Below, one piece after another: positions 1-5,934 of a DNA stretch of 6,282 nt. The DNA lies in NCBI GenBank assembly GCA_964551195.1, contig CAZKBI010000032.1:1-6282 (forward strand), read 5' to 3'. Each line of letters starts with the position of its first letter. Position 1 is the first letter of the stretch. A program made the translations under genes and the position numbers. The DNA is from CAYZPB01 sp964551195 (GTDB taxonomy: Bacteria > Bacillota > Bacilli > Tepidibacillales > Tepidibacillaceae). The notes beneath the pieces were generated by a model. The model did no database searches and was not told the origin of the DNA. It worked only from the letters and a program-made list of their open reading frames with translations.

Positions 1-127
1 CCTTTTCAAACAGAATATCGCCAAGCTGCTGCTTGGTATTTTTCTGCTCCTCTAATGCCTCTTCAAGTTGTTCCTCAGTAATTTTACCGAGTCTGACAAG
101 CGTTTGGCCGAATCTTCTATTCCGCAT
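1..127 (-). CDS. GspE/PilB-type type IV pilus or type II secretion assembly ATPase, N-terminal fragment (MshEN/T2SSE_N domain)
   Basis: Only the first 42 residues are in the window; the gene continues past position 1 without a stop. The protein begins MRNRRFGQTLVRLGKITEEQ, and residues 5-28 fit the MshEN (T2SSE_N) pattern: R5, a hydrophobic at 6, G7, L10-V11, G14, L21, L25, Q28. A second copy seems to start at Q34-L35-G36 with L39. In this family the N-domain precedes a hexameric cytoplasmic ATPase that powers pilin polymerisation (PilB) or type II secretion (GspE); in MshE-like members it binds cyclic-di-GMP. The ATG is supported by AAGGAGA at 135-141, seven bases upstream. The gene lies 81 bp after murC and has its own candidate promoter, so it probably starts a separate pilus unit. 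The ATPase core is not visible, so a stand-alone MshEN protein cannot be excluded. Confidence 0.72.
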   Translation of the reverse strand, partial: MRNRRFGQTLVRLGKITEEQLEEALEEQKNTKQQLGDILFEK

Positions 128-134
128 CTAATTC

Positions 135-141
135 TCTCCTT
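135..141 (-). promoter_or_regulatory. Ribosome binding site of the pilB/gspE-like gene
   Basis: AAGGAGA (minus strand) lies seven bases before the ATG at 127. It is a near-perfect Shine-Dalgarno sequence and fixes this ATG as the start. Confidence 0.8.
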
Positions 142-171
142 ATAAGAAAACAAGAATCTATATATGAGTAA

Positions 172-200
172 ATTCTACCATACGCTACGTAATTTAACAA
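172..200 (-). promoter_or_regulatory. Candidate promoter for the pilB/gspE-like gene, extended -10
   Basis: On the minus strand, TTGTTA (200-195) and TAGAAT (177-172) are separated by exactly 17 bases. TGG directly precedes the -10 box, giving the TGn extended -10 element. Transcription would start near 165, leaving an untranslated leader of about 38 bases. It begins nine bases after the murC stop codon. I see no convincing hairpin plus T-run between murC and this promoter, so read-through from the upstream operon is also possible. The rest of the 128-208 gap holds only the ribosome binding site described separately. Confidence 0.5.
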
Positions 201-208
201 TCATCCCT

Positions 209-1597
209 TTAGTGGTCAAGGCGTGCCAACAATTCCTCACCAACCGTCCAGATGTCTCCCGCACCTTGCGTTATTACAATGTCGCCAGGGAGCACATTAC
301 GGGCTAAATATTCAACAACCTCCGCTGTCGTAGCGAAATACCGCACGATCTGTCCAGCCTGCTCGCTCGGCTCACCTGCACCTTTAATTGCTTCCACTAG
401 CTTTTTCGCGTCGACCTTGTCACGCATGCTGTCGCCCGCTGGGGAGTGAATCTCCGTAACTAAGACTTGATCAGCACCAACGAAGGCCTCACCAAACTCT
501 TCAAGAAAGAAATAGGTACGTGAATAACGAAGTGGTTTAAAGGCAATAATAATCCGGCCGCCAAGCTGTTCTGCTGAGGCAATTGTCGCAGCAATCTCTG
601 TTGGGTGATGCCCATAATCATCAATAACAGTAACACCATTTACTGTTCCCTTGTGCTCGAACCTTCTTTTGGCACCAACAAAACGCGACAAGGCAGGCTG
701 CATATCGTCAATAGGAATACCCACATGTAAGGAGGCAATTAACACCGCTAAAGCATTAAGCACATTATGATCGCCAGGTAGATTGATTTTGAGACCACCA
801 ATTATCCCATCTCTTTTGGAAAAGACAGCGAAGCTAGTTGTTCTGCCGTCCTTATGTAGATTGCCTGCATAATAATCAGCCTCAGGACTGAAGCCATAGG
901 TAATTATTTGGCCAGGAATTTTATCGATTAGTTGTCGCGCATGCAGATCGTCAAAGCAGATAATTGTCAGGCCTTGTGGGTCAATTTGCTGTGCATACTG
1001 CTCATAAGCAACTAATAATTTATTGAAATCACCTTCATAATTTTCTAAATGGTCAGCCTCGACATTGGTAATAATACTAATATAAGGATGATAATTTAGG
1101 AAGGATGCATCGCTCTCATCTGCCTCAGCAATAAAATATTCTCCCTTGCCCGCGCGTGCACTTACACCTAGATTAGTAATCTCGCTACCAACGACATAAC
1201 TAGGCTCCATGTGTTTCTCTTCAAAAACCCAAGCAAGCATGGAAGCCGTTGTTGTTTTGCCATGGGCTCCAGCGACGGTGATTACCTTTTTCTCAGCAAG
1301 TAACTCTGCTAAAATCTCTGAACGATGCAGAAGACGTCTCCCATTTTCACGCGCTGCAACCAACTCAACATTATCGGCTGGAATATCCGATGAATAAACG
1401 ACTATAGTGGATTCCGCAAGGTTCTGCGCGTCGTGACCAATAGTAATCTTCGCTCCAAGTTGTCTAAGCTCCTCAGTCACTTCTGTTTCTACTAAATCTG
1501 AGCCTGATACACTATTTCCTTTTTCAAGCATTACACGCGCAATCCCACTCATTCCACTACCGCCGATACCAATAAAATGTACTTTTTGTTGTTTCAA
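209..1597 (-). CDS. murC: UDP-N-acetylmuramate--L-alanine ligase (MurC)
   Basis: MurC is cytoplasmic and uses ATP to add L-alanine to UDP-MurNAc, the first peptide-stem step of peptidoglycan synthesis. From the TTG start the protein has 462 residues, the usual length. Visible motifs: the N-terminal UDP-binding loop GIGGSGMSG (10-18), the ATP P-loop GAHGKTTT (110-117), AEADESD (157-163), NVEADH (178-183), HNVLNALA (277-284), RRFEHKG (311-317), DDYGHHPTEI (326-335) and a C-terminal GDIVITQGAGDIW (438-450). The order is Rossmann domain, central ATPase domain, C-terminal ligase domain. The start is TTG at 1597, overlapping the folC stop as TTGA. No ATG exists in frame near the conserved N-terminus; the nearest, at 1729, would add 44 residues with no family match inside folC. 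AGGTG lies 10 bases upstream, a weak and distant Shine-Dalgarno sequence, so translational coupling to folC is likely. Residues 353-361 read FKPLRYSRT instead of the usual FQPHRYxRT. Confidence 0.96.
   Translation of the reverse strand: MKQQKVHFIGIGGSGMSGIARVMLEKGNSVSGSDLVETEVTEELRQLGAKITIGHDAQNLAESTIVVYSSDIPADNVELVAARENGRRLLHRSEILAELLAEKKVITVAGAHGKTTTASMLAWVFEEKHMEPSYVVGSEITNLGVSARAGKGEYFIAEADESDASFLNYHPYISIITNVEADHLENYEGDFNKLLVAYEQYAQQIDPQGLTIICFDDLHARQLIDKIPGQIITYGFSPEADYYAGNLHKDGRTTSFAVFSKRDGIIGGLKINLPGDHNVLNALAVLIASLHVGIPIDDMQPALSRFVGAKRRFEHKGTVNGVTVIDDYGHHPTEIAATIASAEQLGGRIIIAFKPLRYSRTYFFLEEFGEAFVGADQVLVTEIHSPAGDSMRDKVDAKKLVEAIKGAGEPSEQAGQIVRYFATTAEVVEYLARNVLPGDIVITQGAGDIWTVGEELLARLDH
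1594..1597 (-). other. TTGA stop/start overlap between folC and murC
   Basis: The minus strand reads TTGA, where TTG (1597-1595) is the inferred murC start and TGA (1596-1594) the folC stop. This one-frame-shifted overlap is the classic layout for translational coupling. It fits the weak, distant Shine-Dalgarno sequence of murC. The murC N-terminal motif starts only a few codons later (KVHFIGIGG), leaving little room for any other start. Confidence 0.75.
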
Positions 1598-2958
1598 TTC
1601 GCGTTCACACCTTCCTCTTGTTTTAATATAAATTTTCTTGCATCTGCGATTAGGTAGAGCGATCCCGATACTAAAAGGAGGTCTCCAGCTTCCGATTTCG
1701 TTAGTCCTGTCAGCAGTGCCTCCTGCCAATCGGCAAGTGCTGTTACAGGTTTTGCAGGGTCAATCACGCTGATTTGGTGCTGTAGATCATGAGCTAGTTC
1801 TCGTCTTGGAACATCTGGCTCCGTCGCAATTACTTCATCTGTTACTGGTAGAATAATCTCCAGAAACTCTGCTAAGGGCTTGTCATGTAAGACACCCAGC
1901 ACCAGAATAAGTCGATTATAGTCAAGCAGCTTAACTGCTTCCACAAGTGCTCTGGCTCCATCAGGATTATGCGCACCATCAATCACGATTAAGGGATTGC
2001 TAGATAGCTGTTCGAAGCGGCCCGCCCAATTAGTAGCAAGTAGACCCTCTCTAATTGCCTCAACAGAAATCTTAAAGTCAAACTGCTCCTTTAGGAGTAA
2101 AATTGCCATTAAGGCCACGCCCGCGTTATTAAGTTGATGCGCACCGACCATTTGGATCTCTAAGCCAACTAACTCCTGATAATTCTTGCTAGCGCAAGCA
2201 CCGGGAATCCAGCGAAAATTGAAATTAGCACCCTTCGCAGTCAAATTGGCATTTACCACTTGAAAGTCTCGGTCAAGTTGATAGAAACTCACACCTTTGT
2301 TCTTAGCTCTTTCGGCGATTACACCAAAAGCTTCTGCTTCTAATACTCCAGAAATTAAGGGAGCGCCGTTTTTGATAATTCCAGCTTTTTCGGCGGCAAT
2401 CTCGCTTAAACTTGTCCCCAGTATATTCATGTGGTCATAGCCGATATTTGTGATGATTGTCAAGAGTGGTTCAACTACATTAGTCGAATCTAGGCGTCCA
2501 CCTAAACCTGTTTCCCATAAGACTAAATCTAAATCTAACTGTTTACTATAATACAAAATTGCGAGTGCTGTGACAAGTTCAAATTCTGTTGGAGAACCCA
2601 GCTCAGTTGACGCAAGTTCTTCTGCTAAGGGAATCAAGAGATTGAGGCAGCTTACTAAATCTTCGTCACTAATATCTCTTCGATTAATCGTGATGCGATT
2701 TGTAAACTCAATTAAATAAGGCGAGGTAAAGCTACCGACCTTATAGCCGGCGGCAAGAAGCATCTCAGACATAAAACTGATCGTTGAACCCTTACCATTG
2801 GTTCCGGCGACATGGATAAAACGCAGCTTCTGCTGGGGATTGTCTAGTCGCTCTAGCATCCACTCCATGCGTTTAAGGCCTGGACGGATACCAAAAGCCG
2901 TCAAGCCATGAATCCAAGCAAGAGCCTCGTCTTTGGTTGAAACTAAATTATATTTCAC
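1594..2958 (-). CDS. folC: Bifunctional folylpolyglutamate synthase / dihydrofolate synthase (FolC)
   Basis: FolC is a cytoplasmic ATP-dependent ligase that joins glutamate to dihydropteroate and extends the polyglutamate tail of folates. From the GTG start the protein has 454 residues, typical of the family. Numbered from that start, motifs are HVAGTNGKGST (P-loop, 49-59), TSP (78-80), ETGLGGRLDSTN (149-160), GYDHMNILG (173-181), EKAGIIK with the probable carbamylated lysine (190-196), AGRFE (312-316), DGAHNPDG (327-334) and a C-terminal VSGSLYLI (430-437). The N-terminal Mur-ligase ATPase domain and C-terminal ligase domain are both complete. An in-frame ATG at 2976 overlaps the valS stop as ATGA but has no Shine-Dalgarno sequence. 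GTG at 2958 follows AAGGGAG by eight bases and gives an N-terminus (KYNLVSTKDEAL) like that of homologues, so I prefer it. Dihydrofolate synthase activity is assumed from the family, not shown. Confidence 0.95.
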   Translation of the reverse strand: MKYNLVSTKDEALAWIHGLTAFGIRPGLKRMEWMLERLDNPQQKLRFIHVAGTNGKGSTISFMSEMLLAAGYKVGSFTSPYLIEFTNRITINRRDISDEDLVSCLNLLIPLAEELASTELGSPTEFELVTALAILYYSKQLDLDLVLWETGLGGRLDSTNVVEPLLTIITNIGYDHMNILGTSLSEIAAEKAGIIKNGAPLISGVLEAEAFGVIAERAKNKGVSFYQLDRDFQVVNANLTAKGANFNFRWIPGACASKNYQELVGLEIQMVGAHQLNNAGVALMAILLLKEQFDFKISVEAIREGLLATNWAGRFEQLSSNPLIVIDGAHNPDGARALVEAVKLLDYNRLILVLGVLHDKPLAEFLEIILPVTDEVIATEPDVPRRELAHDLQHQISVIDPAKPVTALADWQEALLTGLTKSEAGDLLLVSGSLYLIADARKFILKQEEGVNAN

Positions 2959-2966
2959 CGTCAACT

Positions 2967-2973
2967 CTCCCTT
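2967..2973 (-). promoter_or_regulatory. Ribosome binding site deciding the folC GTG start
   Basis: AAGGGAG (minus strand) directly follows the first base of the valS stop region and lies eight bases before GTG at 2958. The upstream ATG at 2976 has only a pyrimidine-rich stretch (CACTTCCCACTAA) before it, with no Shine-Dalgarno sequence. If the ATG were used, this site would be inside the coding region. It could still start by reinitiation through the ATGA overlap (2976-2973). Confidence 0.65.
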
Positions 2974-5630
2974 CATTTAGTGGGAAGTGTCTTGATTCGT
3001 TCTCTTACCTTAGCTCGCTTAGCTAGGTAATCGAGTTCTTTTGCGCGCTCCTCTTCAATAAGCTCGGCTGGAGCTTTATCCATAAATCCTTTATTTGCTA
3101 ATTTTTTCTTCACACGTTCTACTTCGAAATCCAGTTCCGCTAGTTCCTTCTCTAGACGCTTTAATTCTTGTTGGATGTCGATTAAACCAGATAGCGGTAG
3201 ATATACCTCTGCGCCTGTTACAACGGCTGACATAGCCTCTTCTGGCGCTTTAACAGCTTCTTCAATCGTTAAGGTCTCAGGATTGGCGAAACGCGTAATA
3301 TAGGCCTTGTTCTTCTGTAGAATTTCTAAATTAGCCGCGCTTGTCGGCTTAATAATTATCTCGATCTTTCTGCTCATCGGAACATTCACCTCTGAACGGA
3401 TGTTGCGCACTACACGAATCACATCCATTACCAGTGACATCTCCTTAGCTGAAGCCACATCAATTAAATCCTCGCGATAAACTGGCCAGCTGGCTATGGT
3501 GATGCTCGGCCCCTCTTGCGGCAGTTGTTGCCAGAGTTCTTCAGTAACAAAAGGCATATATGGATGCAACAAGCGAAGAATGTTATCAAGTACATAAGTC
3601 AATACTTCTTTACTTGTTTGCTTAGCCTTAGCGTCCTCGCTGTATAGTGAGAGCTTGCTCAGTTCGATATACCAATCACAGAATTCATCCCAGATAAAGT
3701 GCTGCAAAGTTCTGCCCGCTTCACCGAAATCATACTGGTCAAAAAGTCGAGTAACCTCCTTAACAGTCTCGTTATAGCGATGGAGAATCCAGCGATCCGC
3801 AGTTAGTAAATCTGTGGTCACATGGAATTCTGTAGGCTTCGAGTCATCTAAATTCATAAGCACAAAACGTGCCGCGTTCCAAAGTTTATTGGCAAAATTA
3901 CCAGCAGCCTCCGCGCGCTCAAAGTGAAAGCGCATATCCTGTCCTGGCGCTGTTCCAGTGGACAGCATAAAACGTAGCGGATCGGCTCCATACTCTGCGA
4001 TAACTTCGAGTGGATCAATTCCGTTTCCAAGAGATTTCGACATTTTGCGACCTTCACTATCGCGAACAAGACCGTGAATATAGATATCTTTAAAGGGAAT
4101 CTCCCCCGTAAATTCTAAAGCCATAAAAATCATTCGCGCTACCCAGAAGAAAATAATATCATAACCCGTTATTAGTAGGCTGGTGGGATAGAAACGTTTG
4201 AAATCATCTGTCTCCTCAGGCCAACCCATGGTTGAAAAGGGCCAAAGTCCAGAGCTAAACCAAGTATCGAGAACATCCTCATCCTGCCTTAGTTGTGCAT
4301 TGTGGCACCGTGGACACTCTTTAGGCGCCTCCATCTGCACAATGATCTCATCACATTCATCACAATACCAAGCTGGTATGCGGTGGCCCCACCAGAGTTG
4401 GCGAGATATACACCAATCTCGGATATTCTCAATCCAATGTAGGTAGGTCCTTTCAAAACGATCTGGAACAAACTTAACACCATTAGCTTTTTTCTGGTTA
4501 GCAATAGCATTCTCAGCAAGTGGGCCCATACTAACGAACCATTGTGTCGAAAGATAGGGCTCGATAACAGCACCTGTTCGCTGACTGTGACCAACTGAAT
4601 GTAAATGTTCTTCTATTTGGAAGAGAACATCCTGCTCTTGTAAGTCCTTAACTATATTTTGACGACAGAGGAAACGATCCTGTCCTTGGTAGATGCCAGC
4701 ATTTTCATTCATTATCCCAGCTTCATCCATTACAAGAACGCGCGGTAGATTATGACGATTGCCGATTTCAAAGTCATTAGGGTCATGCGCTGGAGTAATT
4801 TTAACCGCACCACTCCCAAACTCACGCTCAACATAATCATCAGCAATTATTGGCACCTCGCGACCAGTAATAGGCAGAACAACGATTTTACCAATCAAAT
4901 GTTGGTAACGCTCATCTGCCGGGTGAACTGCAACGGCTGTATCACCAAGCATCGTCTCCGGTCGCGTGGTCGCAACCGTTATTGAACCGGAACCGTCCTT
5001 TAACGGGTAACGCATATGATAAAGCGCCCCCTTAACATCTTTATATTCAACTTCAATATCTGAGAGCGCAGTCCGCGCCTCCGGATCCCAGTTAATTATA
5101 TATTTACCACGATAGATTAATCCCTTTTCATATAGTCCGACAAAAACGTGCCTTACCGCCTCTGACAAACCCTCATCAAGTGTGAAACGCTCGCGCGAAT
5201 AATCGAGTGAAAGTCCCAGTTTACCCCACTGTTCACGAATTATTGTGGCATATTTTTCTGTCCAATCCCAAGTTAGATCGATGAACTTCTCGCGGCCTAG
5301 ATCATGACGGCTCTTACCTTCATCGCGTAGCTTTCTTTCAACAACAGCCTGTGTTGCAATGCCAGCATGGTCAGCCCCAGGCAGCCAGAGCATGTCATAG
5401 CCCTGCATTCTTTTGAATCTTGCTACAATATCCTGCAAGGTGAAATCGAAAGCATGACCGATATGCAGATTGCCGGTAACGTTTGGTGGTGGAATAACAA
5501 TGGAGAATGGCTCCTTTGTCAATTCTTGACCAGCTTCGAAAAAACGATTATCGATCCAGAATTGATTCCACTTGCCCTCGACTTCAGCGGGATTATAGGT
5601 TGTAGCTAACTCTTTTTTTTCTCTTCCCAT
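2973..5630 (-). CDS. valS: Valyl-tRNA synthetase (ValS)
   Basis: ValS is a cytoplasmic class I aminoacyl-tRNA synthetase that charges tRNA-Val and hydrolyses mischarged Thr-tRNA-Val. From the preferred start it has 885 residues, normal for bacterial ValS. In that numbering: PPPNVTGNLHIGHA with the HIGH motif (56-59); the CP1 editing domain with TTRPETMLGDTA (221-232) and AHDPNDFEIG (281-290); a zinc-knuckle-like set of cysteines at 423, 426, 439 and 442; KMSKS (529-533); a helical anticodon-binding domain (about 610-765); and a C-terminal charged coiled coil (about 819-880), the tRNA-binding arm typical of ValS. An in-frame ATG at 5645 would add five residues, but it sits against the terminator T-run without a Shine-Dalgarno sequence. 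ATG at 5630 follows GGGGG by eight bases. The T-box leader with a valine specifier confirms the substrate independently. Confidence 0.98.
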   Translation of the reverse strand: MGREKKELATTYNPAEVEGKWNQFWIDNRFFEAGQELTKEPFSIVIPPPNVTGNLHIGHAFDFTLQDIVARFKRMQGYDMLWLPGADHAGIATQAVVERKLRDEGKSRHDLGREKFIDLTWDWTEKYATIIREQWGKLGLSLDYSRERFTLDEGLSEAVRHVFVGLYEKGLIYRGKYIINWDPEARTALSDIEVEYKDVKGALYHMRYPLKDGSGSITVATTRPETMLGDTAVAVHPADERYQHLIGKIVVLPITGREVPIIADDYVEREFGSGAVKITPAHDPNDFEIGNRHNLPRVLVMDEAGIMNENAGIYQGQDRFLCRQNIVKDLQEQDVLFQIEEHLHSVGHSQRTGAVIEPYLSTQWFVSMGPLAENAIANQKKANGVKFVPDRFERTYLHWIENIRDWCISRQLWWGHRIPAWYCDECDEIIVQMEAPKECPRCHNAQLRQDEDVLDTWFSSGLWPFSTMGWPEETDDFKRFYPTSLLITGYDIIFFWVARMIFMALEFTGEIPFKDIYIHGLVRDSEGRKMSKSLGNGIDPLEVIAEYGADPLRFMLSTGTAPGQDMRFHFERAEAAGNFANKLWNAARFVLMNLDDSKPTEFHVTTDLLTADRWILHRYNETVKEVTRLFDQYDFGEAGRTLQHFIWDEFCDWYIELSKLSLYSEDAKAKQTSKEVLTYVLDNILRLLHPYMPFVTEELWQQLPQEGPSITIASWPVYREDLIDVASAKEMSLVMDVIRVVRNIRSEVNVPMSRKIEIIIKPTSAANLEILQKNKAYITRFANPETLTIEEAVKAPEEAMSAVVTGAEVYLPLSGLIDIQQELKRLEKELAELDFEVERVKKKLANKGFMDKAPAELIEEERAKELDYLAKRAKVRERIKTLPTK

Positions 5631-5638
5631 TCTTATTA

Positions 5639-5643
5639 CCCCC
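5639..5643 (-). promoter_or_regulatory. Ribosome binding site of valS, deciding the start
   Basis: GGGGG on the minus strand is eight bases before ATG 5630 and can pair with the CCUCC of 16S rRNA through one G-U wobble. Its last part also contains the G of the upstream ATG (5645-5643), so ribosomes bound here should use the downstream ATG. Confidence 0.6.
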
Positions 5644-5649
5644 ATTTAT

Positions 5650-5686
5650 AAAATAAAAAGCACTTTCACCCAAAGGACGAAAATGC
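5650..5686 (-). terminator. Rho-independent terminator of the T-box leader (regulated attenuator)
   Basis: On the minus strand, GCATTTTCGTCC (5686-5675) can pair with GGGTGAAAGTGC (5671-5660) around a TTT loop. The 12-bp stem includes several G-U pairs. It is followed by TTTTTATTTT (5659-5650). Its 5' arm contains the CGTCCTT segment that the antiterminator also needs, so the two structures exclude each other. It ends 19 bases before the valS start codon. Confidence 0.88.
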
Positions 5687-5687
5687 T

Positions 5688-5701
5688 CGCGGTACCACCT
5701 T
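5688..5701 (-). promoter_or_regulatory. T-box sequence of the antiterminator
   Basis: AAGGTGGTACCGCG closely matches the family consensus AGGGUGGNACCGCG. The variable base after TGG is T, which pairs with an A discriminator base, as expected for tRNA-Val. Confidence 0.95.
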
Positions 5702-5767
5702 AATTCATGACAATAGTCATACACTCATAGATAACGGCCTTAACCGGTCTTACGACAGCTCCTGGAC

Positions 5768-5770
5768 GAC
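5768..5770 (-). promoter_or_regulatory. T-box specifier codon GUC (valine)
   Basis: The minus strand reads CGAA-GTC-GTCCA at this place. GAA before the codon and a purine after it are the usual specifier-loop context, and GUC is a valine codon matching the downstream gene. A second GUC follows immediately (5767-5765), but it lacks the GAA and probably belongs to the lower stem. Confidence 0.85.
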
Positions 5771-5905
5771 TTCGATTAGGAATTTCCTAGGAAATCTCGC
5801 AGCTAATGATTTCCCTCTCTTTAGGACTCGGTAATTTACTACTCCCATTCATAGCGATTGGAATATTATATTTGAAAGCTTTGTAACCCAGCTTCTTATT
5901 TGCTT

Positions 5906-5934
5906 ATTTTATGAATAATTTAACTGCTTGTCAA
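5906..5934 (-). promoter_or_regulatory. Sigma-A-type promoter of the T-box-valS-folC-murC operon
   Basis: TTGACA (5934-5929) is a perfect -35 box and TAAAAT (5911-5906) a five-of-six -10 box, with a 17-base spacer. Transcription should start near 5899, giving a leader of about 270 bases. The TGA stop of the upstream HD-GYP gene (5933-5931) lies inside the -35 box, so there is no room for a terminator between them. Confidence 0.85.

Larger units (their letters stand above)
5650..5899 (-). promoter_or_regulatory. T-box riboswitch leader of valS, tRNA-Val responsive
   Basis: This leader senses uncharged tRNA-Val and controls transcription of valS-folC-murC. Stem I is recognisable on the minus strand: AGTA near 5843-5837 opposite GAA-GUC-G (5773-5767), the specifier loop; CCTA (5825-5822) paired with TAGG (5789-5786); an AG-rich bulge AAGAGAG (5821-5815); stem GGAAATC/GATTTCC (5814-5808 with 5796-5790); and a terminal loop holding GCTGCGA (5803-5797), an exact match to the GNUGNRA distal-loop consensus. 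A hairpin ATGAC-TATT-GTCAT (5720-5707) is a stem III candidate. The T-box AAGGTGGTACCGCG is at 5701-5688. Its TGGT (5697-5694) would pair with the ACCA end of tRNA-Val. AAGG pairs with CCTT and CGA with TCG to form the antiterminator; otherwise the terminator at 5686-5650 forms. The base of stem I and any stem II are not clear by eye. Confidence 0.96.

Noticed and set aside
181..191. Small inverted repeat TACG-CTA-CGTA between the pilB promoter boxes
   Set aside because: Only four base pairs. It is too short to call an operator or terminator, and there is no T-run.
1598..1729. N-terminal extension of murC from ATG 1729
   Set aside because: It lies wholly within folC, shows no family motif, and would make MurC about 44 residues longer than usual. 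The conserved N-terminus begins just after TTG 1597.
4198..4446. Plus-strand open frame inside valS
   Set aside because: It is antisense to the conserved zinc-binding and anticodon-side region of valS, with no plausible domain or start signal. Treated as a shadow of the real gene, like other short frames at 252-449, 1209-1397, 4752-4985 and 5367-5609.
4289..4594. Minus-strand open frame overlapping valS in another frame
   Set aside because: It is a frame shadow within intact valS. The composition gives no recognisable protein, and valS itself has no frameshift. The same holds for 3854-4069.
5631..5645. Upstream ATG for valS at 5645
   Set aside because: It has no Shine-Dalgarno sequence, sits next to the attenuator T-run, and its own G belongs to the ribosome binding site of the ATG at 5630.
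5778..5797. Near-palindromic run with CCTAGG in the leader, a possible operator
   Set aside because: It is fully explained as parts of T-box stem I: TAGG pairs with CCTA 33 bases upstream, and GATTTCC pairs with GGAAATC.
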